Source of the DNA: Aquimarina algicola
Lineage (GTDB): Bacteria; Bacteroidota; Bacteroidia; Flavobacteriales; Flavobacteriaceae
DNA length: 64,000 nt
Assembly: GCF_006443095.1 (NCBI RefSeq)
Contig: NZ_VFWZ01000011.1
Span: 186,001-250,000, forward strand
Direction of reading: 5' to 3'
Part shown: one piece after another, positions 54,292 through 62,879 of the stretch
Numbering within the stretch: the stretch's first letter is position 1
How the letters are laid out: each line of letters opens with the position of its first letter
Translations under genes and position numbers: made by a program
The notes under the pieces: generated by a model
Database searches by the model: none
Told to the model about the DNA's origin: nothing
Seen by the model: the letters and a program-made list of their open reading frames with translations, nothing else

Positions 54292-54451
54292 AATAACTAT
54301 TGCTAACACGATTTATAAGTAATAATAATTCAGTCGCTAAAATAAAAGTTAGTCAATCTAAAAAAGGTTTGTGTTTAATAGAAAATCTAGCGTTTTAAAG
54401 TCCGCTACTACTCATATATTAGGCTATTATACAACATTTAAAAAATATATT

Positions 54452-54772
54452 TTGTACAAACGAAAAACACCACTAAAAAATGATTGTGCTATAGAAAAAA
54501 CATTAAATGTGATTTCTGGGAAATGGAAACCTGCAATATTAAGCCAACTTTTAAAAACGAACTTAAGACTACGTGATATACAAAAAGGACTACCCGAAGC
54601 CTCTAAAAGATCATTAACACAACAGTTAAGAGAGATGATAGAAGATGGACTGATCGAAAAAAAAGATTTTCATCAATTTCCTAAAAAAACTGAGTATTCT
54701 ATAACATATTTAGGCACACAACTTTCCTCTGTTTTTCAAGAACTTTCAAAGTTTGGTGACAAATTAGAATAG
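54452..54772 (+). CDS. HxlR family transcriptional regulator, TTG start
   Basis: This winged-helix regulator of the HxlR type has about 106 residues from the TTG at 54452 (reads as YKRKTPLKNDCAIEKTLNVI). The conserved DC..SGKWKPAILSQLLKTNLRLRDIQKGLP block is followed by RSLTQQLREMIEDGLIEKKDF and the wing KKTEYSITYLG. The Cys in the N-terminal DCAIE segment may sense redox or electrophiles, as in related YodB/HypR proteins. An in-frame extension from GTG at 54371 is not conserved in the family, so I prefer the shorter form. The flavodoxin-fold gene downstream is the likely target. Confidence 0.9.
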   Translation: MYKRKTPLKNDCAIEKTLNVISGKWKPAILSQLLKTNLRLRDIQKGLPEASKRSLTQQLREMIEDGLIEKKDFHQFPKKTEYSITYLGTQLSSVFQELSKFGDKLE

Positions 54773-54846
54773 GGCATAATTTACCCCTTATTTGAAAAAT
54801 AAAGGAAATCAAATAGCTTTAACCTTGTAATAACAAAATAGACATT

Positions 54847-55368
54847 ATGAGTTCTAAAGGTGTAATAATACAAGGTAGTTCTAGAAGCAATGGAAACACA
54901 AACAAAATTGTTTCTTTTGTTCAAAAAAAGACTGATTTTGATATCATAGATTTAAAATTAAAACGATTTAGTGGATTTGACTATGATTCTAAAAATCAAA
55001 ATGATGATTTTCTTCCTTTAATAAAAGAAATAGCTGATCAATATAGCATCATAATTTTTGCAACTCCTGTATATTGGTATTCTATGAGTGGAATCATGAA
55101 AAATTTCTTTGACCGAATAACAGACTGCTTAACAATCGAAAAGAAAATCGGACGAAAACTAAGAGGAAAAGCAATGGCAATGATAAGTTGTGGATCAGAC
55201 TCTACAATCAAAAATGGATTTGAAATGCCTTTTGTAGAAAGTGCAAACTATCTCGGCATGCATTATCTCGGTAATATCCATACTTGGATAGAAAATGAAA
55301 CAATTTCTGAGACTCTAAAAAATGAATTGAATACTTTTATAGAGAAAAGAATAAACAATATTACATAA
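54847..55368 (+). CDS. NADPH-dependent FMN reductase-like / flavodoxin-fold protein
   Basis: This 173-residue protein has the flavodoxin-fold FMN site GSSRSNGNTNKIVSFV at the N terminus and the second FMN segment FATPVYWYSMSGIMKNFFDRITD near residue 80. It belongs to the NAD(P)H-dependent oxidoreductase family that reduces quinones, azo or nitro compounds. It lies 74 bp after an HxlR regulator, an arrangement often used for electrophile-inducible reductases. Confidence 0.9.
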   Translation: MSSKGVIIQGSSRSNGNTNKIVSFVQKKTDFDIIDLKLKRFSGFDYDSKNQNDDFLPLIKEIADQYSIIIFATPVYWYSMSGIMKNFFDRITDCLTIEKKIGRKLRGKAMAMISCGSDSTIKNGFEMPFVESANYLGMHYLGNIHTWIENETISETLKNELNTFIEKRINNIT

Positions 55369-55574
55369 CATTAAAGTAAAAATAGAAAGTCTGAAATGAA
55401 AGAATCTTTACAACACATTCTATATAATTACAGCAACTATATGGTAAACAAATGGTTATTATATTTTTGGTAAAACAAGGCACTTATTTGAAGAAAAGTT
55501 AATAATTAATTCAAAGAAAAATCAAAAAGTAATATTAATATTTTTTACAGTAACAAATTACATATACCATCTAA

Positions 55575-56540
55575 ATGAAAAGGTCAATTATCATAAAGGT
55601 TTTAAGTGGACTACTTAATATTCTTACATGCTTAATAGGAACATTAGTAGTATTATCTTTTCAAGATTGGTTCGGAAGCAATGACATATATCCGCTTTTG
55701 TTCTGGACAATTCCCCTTTCAACAGGACTTGTTGTTAGTGGTAAGAACATACTTACCCTTTTTAGAACACAAAATCGAATACTTAGACTATTGCTTATAA
55801 TTTTGACTGCAATACTGATCCCTTTTGCATTTGTGTATTTAGTTTCTATGTTTCTTGGGTCTTGGATTAATGCCTTCTCTTTACCTATATTTCATCTCTG
55901 GATAGTTGGCACATTTGTTCAACTGTTATTTCTAGACTTATTTTTACTTAAGATTATAAAAAAAATTAAGCCTATCAAAACCCTCCTTAAAATTGTTATT
56001 CTTCCAATCACAATAATTTTAACTATTATAGGAATGCATATGATATCCTTTTTGAATGCATATTTAACTAGGCCTGAACCGGAAACATTTTTGATTCCTG
56101 ATAATTATGCAGGAAAAATAAGAATTGTGTATGGAGAAGAATGTGGTGTTAATCCACTTATTGAAAACGGTAGACGAGTACTACAAATACCAAATAGTGG
56201 TTTGCTAATTATAAAGCCCAAATTTAAGGCTGGGATCATTGACCATGAATATTATTTTGTCGATAGTAATGGTAATCGAACAATAGCAAACCGTAACAAT
56301 GGCTATGAGGATCAATCAAGAGGAGTACAACTTAGTGGATCAGGTAGTATTGGTGGAGCAATGCCGGACGGAAGTAGTTCTAGTGAGTCTCCATTGGCGA
56401 TACATTTTACAGATTTTTATGTTCACAGTGGTTCCTCGAATGAATTTACAAATAAAGAATATACAGCACAAGAAAAACGAATTGACTCTTTAACAAGAGC
56501 TTCGGTAAAAGATTATAGAAAAAAACAAAAAGCACAATAA
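55575..56540 (+). CDS. Membrane protein with C-terminal DUF6843-like domain
   Basis: This 321-residue protein has five hydrophobic segments in the first 165 residues and a soluble domain at about residues 170-300. The soluble domain starts RPEPETFLIPDNYAGKIRIVYGEECGV, followed by GLLIIKPKFKAGIIDHEYYF, which I associate with DUF6843. A Gly/Ser-rich loop (QLSGSGSIGGAMPDGSSSS) and a basic tail follow. Function is unknown. It ends the accessory run; the 206-bp gap ahead holds a 25-codon orphan ORF (MKESLQHILYNYSNYMVN) that may be a gene remnant. Confidence 0.75.
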   Translation: MKRSIIIKVLSGLLNILTCLIGTLVVLSFQDWFGSNDIYPLLFWTIPLSTGLVVSGKNILTLFRTQNRILRLLLIILTAILIPFAFVYLVSMFLGSWINAFSLPIFHLWIVGTFVQLLFLDLFLLKIIKKIKPIKTLLKIVILPITIILTIIGMHMISFLNAYLTRPEPETFLIPDNYAGKIRIVYGEECGVNPLIENGRRVLQIPNSGLLIIKPKFKAGIIDHEYYFVDSNGNRTIANRNNGYEDQSRGVQLSGSGSIGGAMPDGSSSSESPLAIHFTDFYVHSGSSNEFTNKEYTAQEKRIDSLTRASVKDYRKKQKAQ

Positions 56541-56793
56541 CATCTATAGACAATAGTATTTTAGTATCGATTAAGATAATTCGAAAGAAACACTATCTAT
56601 ATTAATTTTAGCCCTGTCTTTAGATTACCAAAAATCAGAACGTAAAATAATATACTTTGATATGCTCTAATAGTCATTTTTTGATGTTAATAACAATTAA
56701 AAATAGAAAACAATAATTCAAAAAAAATAAATTTCGAATTTATAAGCATAAAGAATCGATTTACTAACTTTTATAATCATCTTATATATTTGC

Positions 56794-58101
56794 TCACACT
56801 TTTTGCTTTTTTCCAAACCACCTATCAAAAATCACACACGCAACTAGGTCTCCGGTAACATTTACTGTTGTTCTGAACATTCCCAAAATACGATCAATAC
56901 CTATAATAACAATAAGCCCTTCTGTAGGAATCCCTGTACTCTGCAATACAGACGCCAAAATAATCACTCCTCCTCCAGGTATAGCAGGAGTACCGATAGA
57001 AGCACCAACTATTGTAATGGTAATCAATAGTAAATTAAGCAACGATAATTCAAAACCATAAGCTTGTGCAATAAAAATTGCAGAAATACATTGAAAAAGT
57101 GCTGTACCATCCATATTAATAGACGCTCCAACAGGAATAACAAAATCACTGATATTTGAAGATACACCAAGTCTTTCATCAGCTACTTTCATGGATAGGG
57201 GCATTACAGCAGCAGAACTGGCAGTAGAAAAAGCCAATAATTGAGGTTCTCGTATTGCTTGAAGAAATCGAAAAGGATGTTTTCTACCTATGAGAACTAA
57301 TACAATCATGTAAAATAACAAAAGTAAAAACAAACCAAGAATTACTACTCCTATATAATACCCGAGACCGAGTAATACTTCAAATCCTAAATCTGATAAT
57401 AATGCAGCTATTAATCCAAAAACAGCAATAGGAACCAATAACATGGCCCAAGAGACCACTATCATACATATTTTTTGAATAGCCTCAATTAAACGAATAA
57501 TAGGAATAGACATTTCTTTTTCTAACTGTGTAATAGCTACCCCAATAATAATAGTAAAAATAACAACCCCTAGCATCTCTCCTAATAAAATAGATTCTAA
57601 AGGATTATCAGGAATAAGATTTGAAATTGTATCAGGGATACTTTTAAAATCAGGAACATTTTGATCTGTTTCAATTGTTCCGGTTTCGATACCAGGTAGC
57701 CCACCTAACTCATTGATCAATACTCCGGGTTGCATAAACAATGTTAATACAACTCCTATCCCAATCGCAATTGTAGTTGTCGCTACAAAATATAAAAATA
57801 GTCGTAAGCCCATTGTTTTTAAATCCTGAGTATTATTACTTACAATACCGGATATTATCGAAGCAAATATTAGCGGGATCATTACCATTTGAACTAATCT
57901 CAAAAATATTTTACCCGGCAGATCCAACCAATTCGCTAACCATTGACTAAATGTCGAAGATACCATACCAGATGATGGATTCAATATGACACCCACTGCG
58001 ATTCCTAATAGTAATGCAATGATGACTTGAAGCCATAATTTACCTTTTGTGAGCCTTCGTAAATGCGATGTCAATTCATTGAGAGATACAATTTCTATCA
58101 T
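56794..58101 (-). CDS. Dicarboxylate/amino acid:cation symporter (DAACS family)
   Basis: This 435-residue membrane transporter is of the glutamate/aspartate type. It shows the serine-rich motif FSTASSAAVMPLSMKVADE, the NMDGTALFQ ion/substrate motif (VPVGASINMDGTALFQ) and the GTPAIPGGGVIILASVL hairpin. These mark sodium- or proton-coupled uptake of acidic amino acids or C4-dicarboxylates at the inner membrane. It is monocistronic and transcribed divergently from the peptide genes. Confidence 0.95.
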   Translation of the reverse strand: MIEIVSLNELTSHLRRLTKGKLWLQVIIALLLGIAVGVILNPSSGMVSSTFSQWLANWLDLPGKIFLRLVQMVMIPLIFASIISGIVSNNTQDLKTMGLRLFLYFVATTTIAIGIGVVLTLFMQPGVLINELGGLPGIETGTIETDQNVPDFKSIPDTISNLIPDNPLESILLGEMLGVVIFTIIIGVAITQLEKEMSIPIIRLIEAIQKICMIVVSWAMLLVPIAVFGLIAALLSDLGFEVLLGLGYYIGVVILGLFLLLLFYMIVLVLIGRKHPFRFLQAIREPQLLAFSTASSAAVMPLSMKVADERLGVSSNISDFVIPVGASINMDGTALFQCISAIFIAQAYGFELSLLNLLLITITIVGASIGTPAIPGGGVIILASVLQSTGIPTEGLIVIIGIDRILGMFRTTVNVTGDLVACVIFDRWFGKKQKV

Positions 58102-58367
58102 ATAATATGTATAGTTAGAATGACTGTTTCTATATCACGAACCTATTCAAAATAGATCATGTATACAATATGATAATTGTTAACAGTTTTGTAATTAACG
58201 TTATCAAGAGATACCTCATCTCATACTTTTCCCTTTGATAAAAATGTATTCTCAACTTTCATTACAAGTTGGTTTTTAGGAAAACTTTAAAATACATTAA
58301 CTTTTTGAACCGTCTTTTTAAAAAATGCTATAACTATCTTTAAATAAACCTTTTAAAACCTATTACA

Positions 58368-58607
58368 ATGAAAAAGTCGATTTTAAAAATTACAGGTGCT
58401 CAACAATTATCAAAAGCATCACAGTTAAAAATCAATGGAGGAGATACATTTACATCATCAGGTTGTCCAGCAGTAGGATGTTGTTTTAGCCCTTCACTAA
58501 TAGACAGTAATAATAATGTTTGTATTATTATCGGAACTTCTGGTCAACAGTGTCGTGGTAGAATAAGACCAAATCCTTTTAGCGGTCGTGATGAGTGTTG
58601 CTTCTAA
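58368..58607 (+). CDS. GG-leader Cys-rich peptide 1 (flavobacterial RiPP-like precursor)
   Basis: This 79-residue peptide opens with the leader MKKSILKITGAQQLSKASQ...INGG, 25 residues ending in Gly-Gly, as in many flavobacterial natural-product precursors. The core of about 54 residues has seven cysteines (GCPAVGCC, NVCII, QQCRG and ECCF at the end). Its neighbour shares the leader almost exactly and six of the cysteines in the same order. A shared upstream block, CTTTAAATAAACCTTTTAAA, precedes both genes. No modification enzyme or C39 transporter is in the window, so processing must be done elsewhere. It may be a modified peptide, a disulfide-rich bacteriocin, or a signalling peptide. Confidence 0.88.
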   Translation: MKKSILKITGAQQLSKASQLKINGGDTFTSSGCPAVGCCFSPSLIDSNNNVCIIIGTSGQQCRGRIRPNPFSGRDECCF

Positions 58608-58651
58608 ATTCAAAGAATGAGTAAAACGATTATTTCTTGTTTTACCATGTA

Positions 58652-58720
58652 AATTGGTTTAACGCTAACTCTCAATTACTATTTTTTGTACTTATACAAA
58701 AAGTTAGCGTTAAACTAATT
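58652..58720. repeat. Long inverted repeat after peptide gene 1 (terminator or attC-like site)
   Basis: Arms of 19 bp (AATTGGTTTAACGCTAACT with 58702-58720, one G-T pair) enclose a second small hairpin around TTTTTGTA/TACAAAAA. The ends GTTTAAC (58657-58663) and GTTAAAC (58709-58715) fit the attC R-box consensus RYYYAAC...GTTRRRY, with a 59-bp span. The T-rich tail also allows a terminator. The same GTTTAACGC arms recur after peptide gene 2. Confidence 0.8.
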
Positions 58721-58789
58721 TTATTTTTAAAGCTTTATGGCATACTCTACTTGTTGTATCTTTAAGTAAACCTTTTAAAACCTATCATT

Positions 58790-59026
58790 ATGAAAAAATC
58801 GATTTTAAAAATCACAGGTGTTCAGCAATTATCAAAAACATCACAGCAAAAAATTAACGGAGGAAGCACTTCATCCGGTTGTCCAATAGGGCGTTGTTTT
58901 GATGCATCAATGACAGACGTAGATGTCGACAATAGTTATTGCATTGTTTTTGGAAGTTCAGGAGAACTTTGTTTTGGAACTATACAACAAAATAGTGTTG
59001 GAGAACCTGAAAAATGCTGTATCTAA
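58790..59026 (+). CDS. GG-leader Cys-rich peptide 2 (paralogue of peptide 1)
   Basis: This 78-residue paralogue has the leader MKKSILKITGVQQLSKTSQ...INGG and a core with six cysteines: GCPIGRCF, SYCIVF, ELCFG and a terminal KCCI. The shared core pattern with peptide 1 is C-P-x3-4-C-F...D...C-I-x-x-G-x-S-G-x-x-C-x-G-x-I...CC at the C terminus. The leaders differ at only a few positions, while the cores have diverged between the cysteines. That suggests a recent duplication followed by core diversification. It is bracketed by two long inverted repeats with the same arm sequence. Confidence 0.88.
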   Translation: MKKSILKITGVQQLSKTSQQKINGGSTSSGCPIGRCFDASMTDVDVDNSYCIVFGSSGELCFGTIQQNSVGEPEKCCI

Positions 59027-59063
59027 AATATACACATCAACAACATAATTTCCAGACTTAATA

Positions 59064-59139
59064 TTATTTAGTTTAACGCAATTTCAGTTTTACTAGGAAT
59101 AAAGTAATTTGAAACTAGCGTTAAACTAAATATTTTTTT
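59064..59139. repeat. Long inverted repeat after peptide gene 2 (terminator or attC-like site)
   Basis: TATTTAGTTTAACGC (59064-59078) pairs perfectly with 59118-59132 and is followed by seven T. Inside it a 2/3-nt bulge separates a second paired block (TTTC/GAAA), as in attC stems. GTTTAAC (59070-59076) and GTTAAAC (59120-59126) fit the R-box consensus, spanning 57 bp. It may also end the convergent DUF389 gene. Confidence 0.8.
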
Positions 59140-59153
59140 AAAGTCATCCTTTA

Positions 59154-60599
59154 TTATTCTACATATAGAGTATCTACTTTTAATTCAGTAGTAATCCATT
59201 CCTGTAGTTCATTTATTCTTTTTGTATTTAAGCTATCTGATACTTGAAATTTCCATCTCGGAAAAATAACTTGTATTGTATCAACCTTTAGAAAATTAGA
59301 TTTTAGCACTTCTCCATAGCCAAGTTCTTGCAAATCAGGAAAACGTATTTTTGCATCTTTGGCAATGTTACTAAATGGAGGTGTATTGCTAGGTATTTCT
59401 TTATTGGCCTCTGTAAGTTGAGTTTCTAAGATAACTTGTTTGATCTTTAACTTTTCGATTTCGCCTAATAGCCTTTCATTCTCTTTTTCAACTCTATTCA
59501 ATTGTTCTATGGATCTATCATATGCTTTGGATATTTGATCAATTCCTCTTGATTTATTACCATTGATAGCTAAAGTAAAATCTTGAATGCTTTCATATTT
59601 TTTAATTTCATTCTGTAGATCACTAACAGTAGCTTTATTGATTTCTCCATCAAAGTATAGCTTTATAGATTGATTATTGTAATCATAAAAATCTTTTCTT
59701 AAGTATAAATTTTCATTAGCATCTATTTCATTTTCTTTAAATGCTTTGTAGTCACGCGCAGCATTACTTTCTTTTAGTGTTACATAAAAAGTATAACAAG
59801 CAGGAATCATAGCTAATACTGCCAATAGGGATGCTAGCTGAGCTGTACGCTTTCTTTTTGCAGAATTCGCATATCGTAGCATCGGAAAACGTAATAGTTT
59901 TGCTACAATAAATGTAGAAAGCGCAATAAATATGGCATTAATAGAGAACAAGTATAAGGCTCCTAACGCATATTCTATTCGCCACTCTGCAATCCCATAT
60001 CCTACTGTACACAATGGAGGCATCAGAGCTGTAGCAATAGCCACTCCTGCGATAGCATTTGCCATCGTTCCTTTTTTGGATTTTGCCACAATCAATGCCA
60101 ATCCCCCAAATACTGCTACCAATACATCTAATATTGTAGGTGCTGTACGTGATTCTAACTCCGGAGTTAGCTCAGTAAGAGGAGATACCCAAAAGTACAA
60201 GGTAGCAGCAATTACACTTAATCCTACCATTACACCAAGGTTAATTAATGACCTTTTTAAAGTATCAATATCATTAATTGCAATAGATAAACCTACACCC
60301 ACAATTGGTCCCATTAATGGAGATATTAACATGGCCCCTATTACTACTGCTGTAGAACTAACATTGAGTCCTATAGACGCTACAAATACAGAAAAAATTA
60401 GAATCCATGCATTATGCCCTTTGAAAGGAATATCACTTTTTACATGTTCTATCGTTTGATCTTTATCTGTTTCTGATCTGATATCTAGTAGTTCTCTCAG
60501 AAATTTATTAACACTAGCAAAGAGACCTCTTGCATCTCTTTTTACAGATTCTTTAACTTCTTCTTGGTTTGAATTAGATTGATTGGTATTTTCCTCCAT
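59154..60599 (-). CDS. DUF389 membrane protein
   Basis: This 481-residue protein is of the DUF389 (TIGR00341-like) family. Its N-terminal half holds about six to seven membrane segments with the conserved INDIDTLKRSLINLGVMVGLS, GAMLISPLMGPIVGVG and TALMPPLCTVGYGIA stretches. The C-terminal half is a periplasmic or cytoplasmic domain with a coiled-coil (RSIEQLNRVEKENERLLGEIEKLKI region). No transport or enzymatic role is established. It is the first gene read leftward from the manC end, with only 6 bp between it and manC. Confidence 0.9.
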   Translation of the reverse strand: MEENTNQSNSNQEEVKESVKRDARGLFASVNKFLRELLDIRSETDKDQTIEHVKSDIPFKGHNAWILIFSVFVASIGLNVSSTAVVIGAMLISPLMGPIVGVGLSIAINDIDTLKRSLINLGVMVGLSVIAATLYFWVSPLTELTPELESRTAPTILDVLVAVFGGLALIVAKSKKGTMANAIAGVAIATALMPPLCTVGYGIAEWRIEYALGALYLFSINAIFIALSTFIVAKLLRFPMLRYANSAKRKRTAQLASLLAVLAMIPACYTFYVTLKESNAARDYKAFKENEIDANENLYLRKDFYDYNNQSIKLYFDGEINKATVSDLQNEIKKYESIQDFTLAINGNKSRGIDQISKAYDRSIEQLNRVEKENERLLGEIEKLKIKQVILETQLTEANKEIPSNTPPFSNIAKDAKIRFPDLQELGYGEVLKSNFLKVDTIQVIFPRWKFQVSDSLNTKRINELQEWITTELKVDTLYVE

Positions 60600-60605
60600 T
60601 GTATT

Positions 60606-61682
60606 CTAGGTATATTGTTCTCCAAAAGTGTTTTCAACTTCCTTACGTATATTTTTAATCTCCTGCTCCTTTGTTTTGGGATAAATTAATAATACGTCTT
60701 CTTTATCTACTATTATATAGTCCTTTAAACCATCTACGACTACTATTTTGTTGTTGGCAGTTCTAATCATATTTCCTGATGCATCTTCATCCAAAACTCT
60801 TGCATTTACAATAGCATTGTTTACGGATGTCTTTTCTAATTTGTCATACAAAGACCCCCACGTACCCAAATCATTCCAATCAAAGGTTGCAGGCAATACA
60901 AAGACATTCTCTGCCTTTTCTAAAATTGCATAATCTATAGAAATATTTTCTGCAAGTGCATAATGAGTATTGATAAATTCTTTTTCATCTTTGGTATTAT
61001 ATACCTTTTTACCTTTTTCAAACAGAATCATCATCTCTTTTTGAAACTTTGTAAAAGCATGTATAATACTACTAACACTCCATATAAAAATGCCTGCATT
61101 CCATAAATAATTACCTTTGTCTAAAAATTGTTTTGCAGTTTCATAGTTTGGTTTTTCTGTAAACTTAGCAACTTTTTTAATTGGAGAAGCTTCTTTATGG
61201 TATTGTATATATCCATACCCTGTGTTAGGAAAAGTGGGTTGTATTCCTAAAGTCATAAGAATATCTTCTTTTGCACAGGCATCAAAACTCTTTTCCAGAT
61301 TATCTAAAAATGCTTTTTCATCTTCTATCCAATGATCACTAGGCGCAACCACCATTAAAGCATCAGGGTTTTCTCTTTGTATTTTTAGGGCTGCATATAG
61401 AATGCAAGGTGCGGTATTTCGCATTGCCGGTTCTGCAACAACTTGTTTTGAAGAAACTTCAGGAAGCTGTTCTAATACCAAATCGGTGTAACGTTCATTA
61501 GTAAGAATAAGAATATTTTCTTTAGGAATACGTTTTGACAGTCTGGAAAACGTTCTCTGGATTAGTGTTTCTCCTGTCCCCAACATATCGTGAAACTGTT
61601 TTGGGAATGTTGTAGTACTCACAGGCCAAAACCTTGAGCCTACCCCTCCTGCCATTACTATTGCGTAGTGATTTTTATTCAT
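60606..61682 (-). CDS. manC: Mannose-1-phosphate guanylyltransferase
   Basis: This 358-residue nucleotidyltransferase makes GDP-mannose from GTP and mannose-1-phosphate. The signature YAIVMAGGVGSRFWPVST is followed by FPKQFHDMLGTGETLIQRTF, the VVAPSDHWI motif and FTEKPNYETAKQFL. The FWNAGIFIW-type segment reads GNYLWNAGIFIWSVS. The C-terminal cupin phosphomannose isomerase domain of bifunctional enzymes is absent. GDP-mannose feeds polysaccharide or glycoprotein synthesis. It is likely in one transcript with the lipoprotein and SprT-like genes upstream and the DUF389 gene downstream. Confidence 0.95.
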   Translation of the reverse strand: MNKNHYAIVMAGGVGSRFWPVSTTTFPKQFHDMLGTGETLIQRTFSRLSKRIPKENILILTNERYTDLVLEQLPEVSSKQVVAEPAMRNTAPCILYAALKIQRENPDALMVVAPSDHWIEDEKAFLDNLEKSFDACAKEDILMTLGIQPTFPNTGYGYIQYHKEASPIKKVAKFTEKPNYETAKQFLDKGNYLWNAGIFIWSVSSIIHAFTKFQKEMMILFEKGKKVYNTKDEKEFINTHYALAENISIDYAILEKAENVFVLPATFDWNDLGTWGSLYDKLEKTSVNNAIVNARVLDEDASGNMIRTANNKIVVVDGLKDYIIVDKEDVLLIYPKTKEQEIKNIRKEVENTFGEQYT

Positions 61683-61695
61683 AGTTCTTATCTAT

Positions 61696-62274
61696 TTATT
61701 CCCAAGGAGATACTATCTCCTCTGGCGAATCAGCGCCTTCACCATTTATATATATATTATCCCAATTAAGTGATTCTCCTACTTTAATAAAAACTCTATA
61801 ATATCCTGCTTCCAAATCCTCTACATTGACAAGTACATTATTTGCAGTTAGGTCTTTGACACTTAATTTAGCTGCATCGTTTAGAACATTATCTTTATAA
61901 CTAACCGTTCTTAATATTTCTTCAAAATTCTCATTTTGATACTTTTTTTCGGGTTTAGCTTTGAGAATCCAAATAGAATTTATGTTATCCGAATTAATAG
62001 TTTCTATCATAAAGTTTCCGATTACCGGATTAGGAGAGATAATAACCCCATTCATTTTTATATTAGGATTACCATATTTTAGAGGAGCATCATTACGGCT
62101 TTGTTTTAATTGTATACCTGTTGCTAAAAATATATTTTGCGCACCTTCAAGATTTTCATCGATAATTTCACTATCAATATTACTTTCAGATGTTTGAGAA
62201 TCATCATCTTTACTACAGCCTAATAGTATCGATAGGATAAATAATACAATTATTCTATTCATTAAAAATCTCAT
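61696..62274 (-). CDS. Lipoprotein of unknown function
   Basis: This 192-residue lipoprotein starts MRFLMNRIIVLFILSILLGC, with lipobox LLGC and an SKDDD sequence typical of surface-directed lipoproteins in Bacteroidota. A second in-frame Met at residue 5 could also be the start. The mature part is beta-rich (NIKMNGVIISPNPVIGNFMI, NVEDLEAGYYRVFIKVGE) and resembles immunoglobulin-like or sorting-domain folds. Function is unknown. It lies between the SprT-like and manC genes, with gaps of 8 and 13 bp. Confidence 0.8.
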   Translation of the reverse strand: MRFLMNRIIVLFILSILLGCSKDDDSQTSESNIDSEIIDENLEGAQNIFLATGIQLKQSRNDAPLKYGNPNIKMNGVIISPNPVIGNFMIETINSDNINSIWILKAKPEKKYQNENFEEILRTVSYKDNVLNDAAKLSVKDLTANNVLVNVEDLEAGYYRVFIKVGESLNWDNIYINGEGADSPEEIVSPWE

Positions 62275-62282
62275 AATTTAGT

Positions 62283-62879
62283 TCAATGTAATAACTCTAC
62301 TTCTGCATTAGGGTTAAAAAGATAGATTCTACCTGTGCTTATCTCTACACATTCGTAACGTTTTACTCTTTTATTTCCTTTTTTAAAAATTTTACCGTTG
62401 TATAATCTAAATGTACTTCCTAAAGGTAACTCAAAAATATAATTTTTATCATTTACAGGATCAAATTGTTTAAGTGCCAAAGATAATTTCTCATCTGTAT
62501 CACTACTTGCTCTCGGGTTTTTAAAATGATTCGCCAGTACCGGCAAAAGTTTTTGTGGAAATATTTGAGGAATAATGTATGGTACCATAAGCTGTTGAAA
62601 AGTACGTTTCCACTCTACACCATGTGGTTTTATATATCTGCCATATTTCTCAAAAGCGACCAAATGTGCTATCTCATGAATTAAAGTAATTAAAAAACGA
62701 TATTGGTTGAGCGAAGCATTTACTGTAATCTGATGTTGCCCATTTGGCATTTTTCTATAATCGCCATGCCTTGTCACTCTTTCGTTTACTATTTTGAGAT
62801 GCACATTGTATTTTACGATCAATTCAAATGCAGGTACTAGTGCACGTTCCGGAATGTATCTTGACAATATTTCCTTCAT
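62283..62879 (-). CDS. SprT-like zinc metalloprotease-domain protein
   Basis: This 198-residue protein has an HExxH motif in FLITLIHEIAHLVAFEKYG and a downstream HGVEWKRTFQQLM segment, giving the third ligand of the SprT-like domain. The C terminus carries a beta-strand region that replaces the zinc ribbon of eukaryotic Spartan (LPLGSTFRLYNGKIFKKGNKRVKRYEC). Spartan-type proteins cleave DNA-protein crosslinks, but bacterial members are not characterised well. It is the first gene of the SprT-lipoprotein-manC-DUF389 set. Confidence 0.9.
   Translation of the reverse strand: MKEILSRYIPERALVPAFELIVKYNVHLKIVNERVTRHGDYRKMPNGQHQITVNASLNQYRFLITLIHEIAHLVAFEKYGRYIKPHGVEWKRTFQQLMVPYIIPQIFPQKLLPVLANHFKNPRASSDTDEKLSLALKQFDPVNDKNYIFELPLGSTFRLYNGKIFKKGNKRVKRYECVEISTGRIYLFNPNAEVELLH

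Noticed and set aside
54301..54355. Possible attC-like site (CTAAC ... GTTAG) after the 53284 lipoprotein gene
   Set aside because: The outer boxes (GCTAAC and GTTAGTC) do not satisfy RYYYAAC/GTTRRRY and the pairing is only 5 bp; too weak to claim.
55396..55473. 25-codon ORF MKESLQHILYNYSNYMVN... ahead of the DUF6843-like gene
   Set aside because: It looks like a cut-off N terminus, but nothing downstream in any frame clearly continues it; too short to call a gene.
59932..60459. 175-codon open frame opposite the DUF389 gene
   Set aside because: It lies entirely inside a well-supported membrane protein gene on the other strand and has no recognisable domain; it is an antisense shadow.
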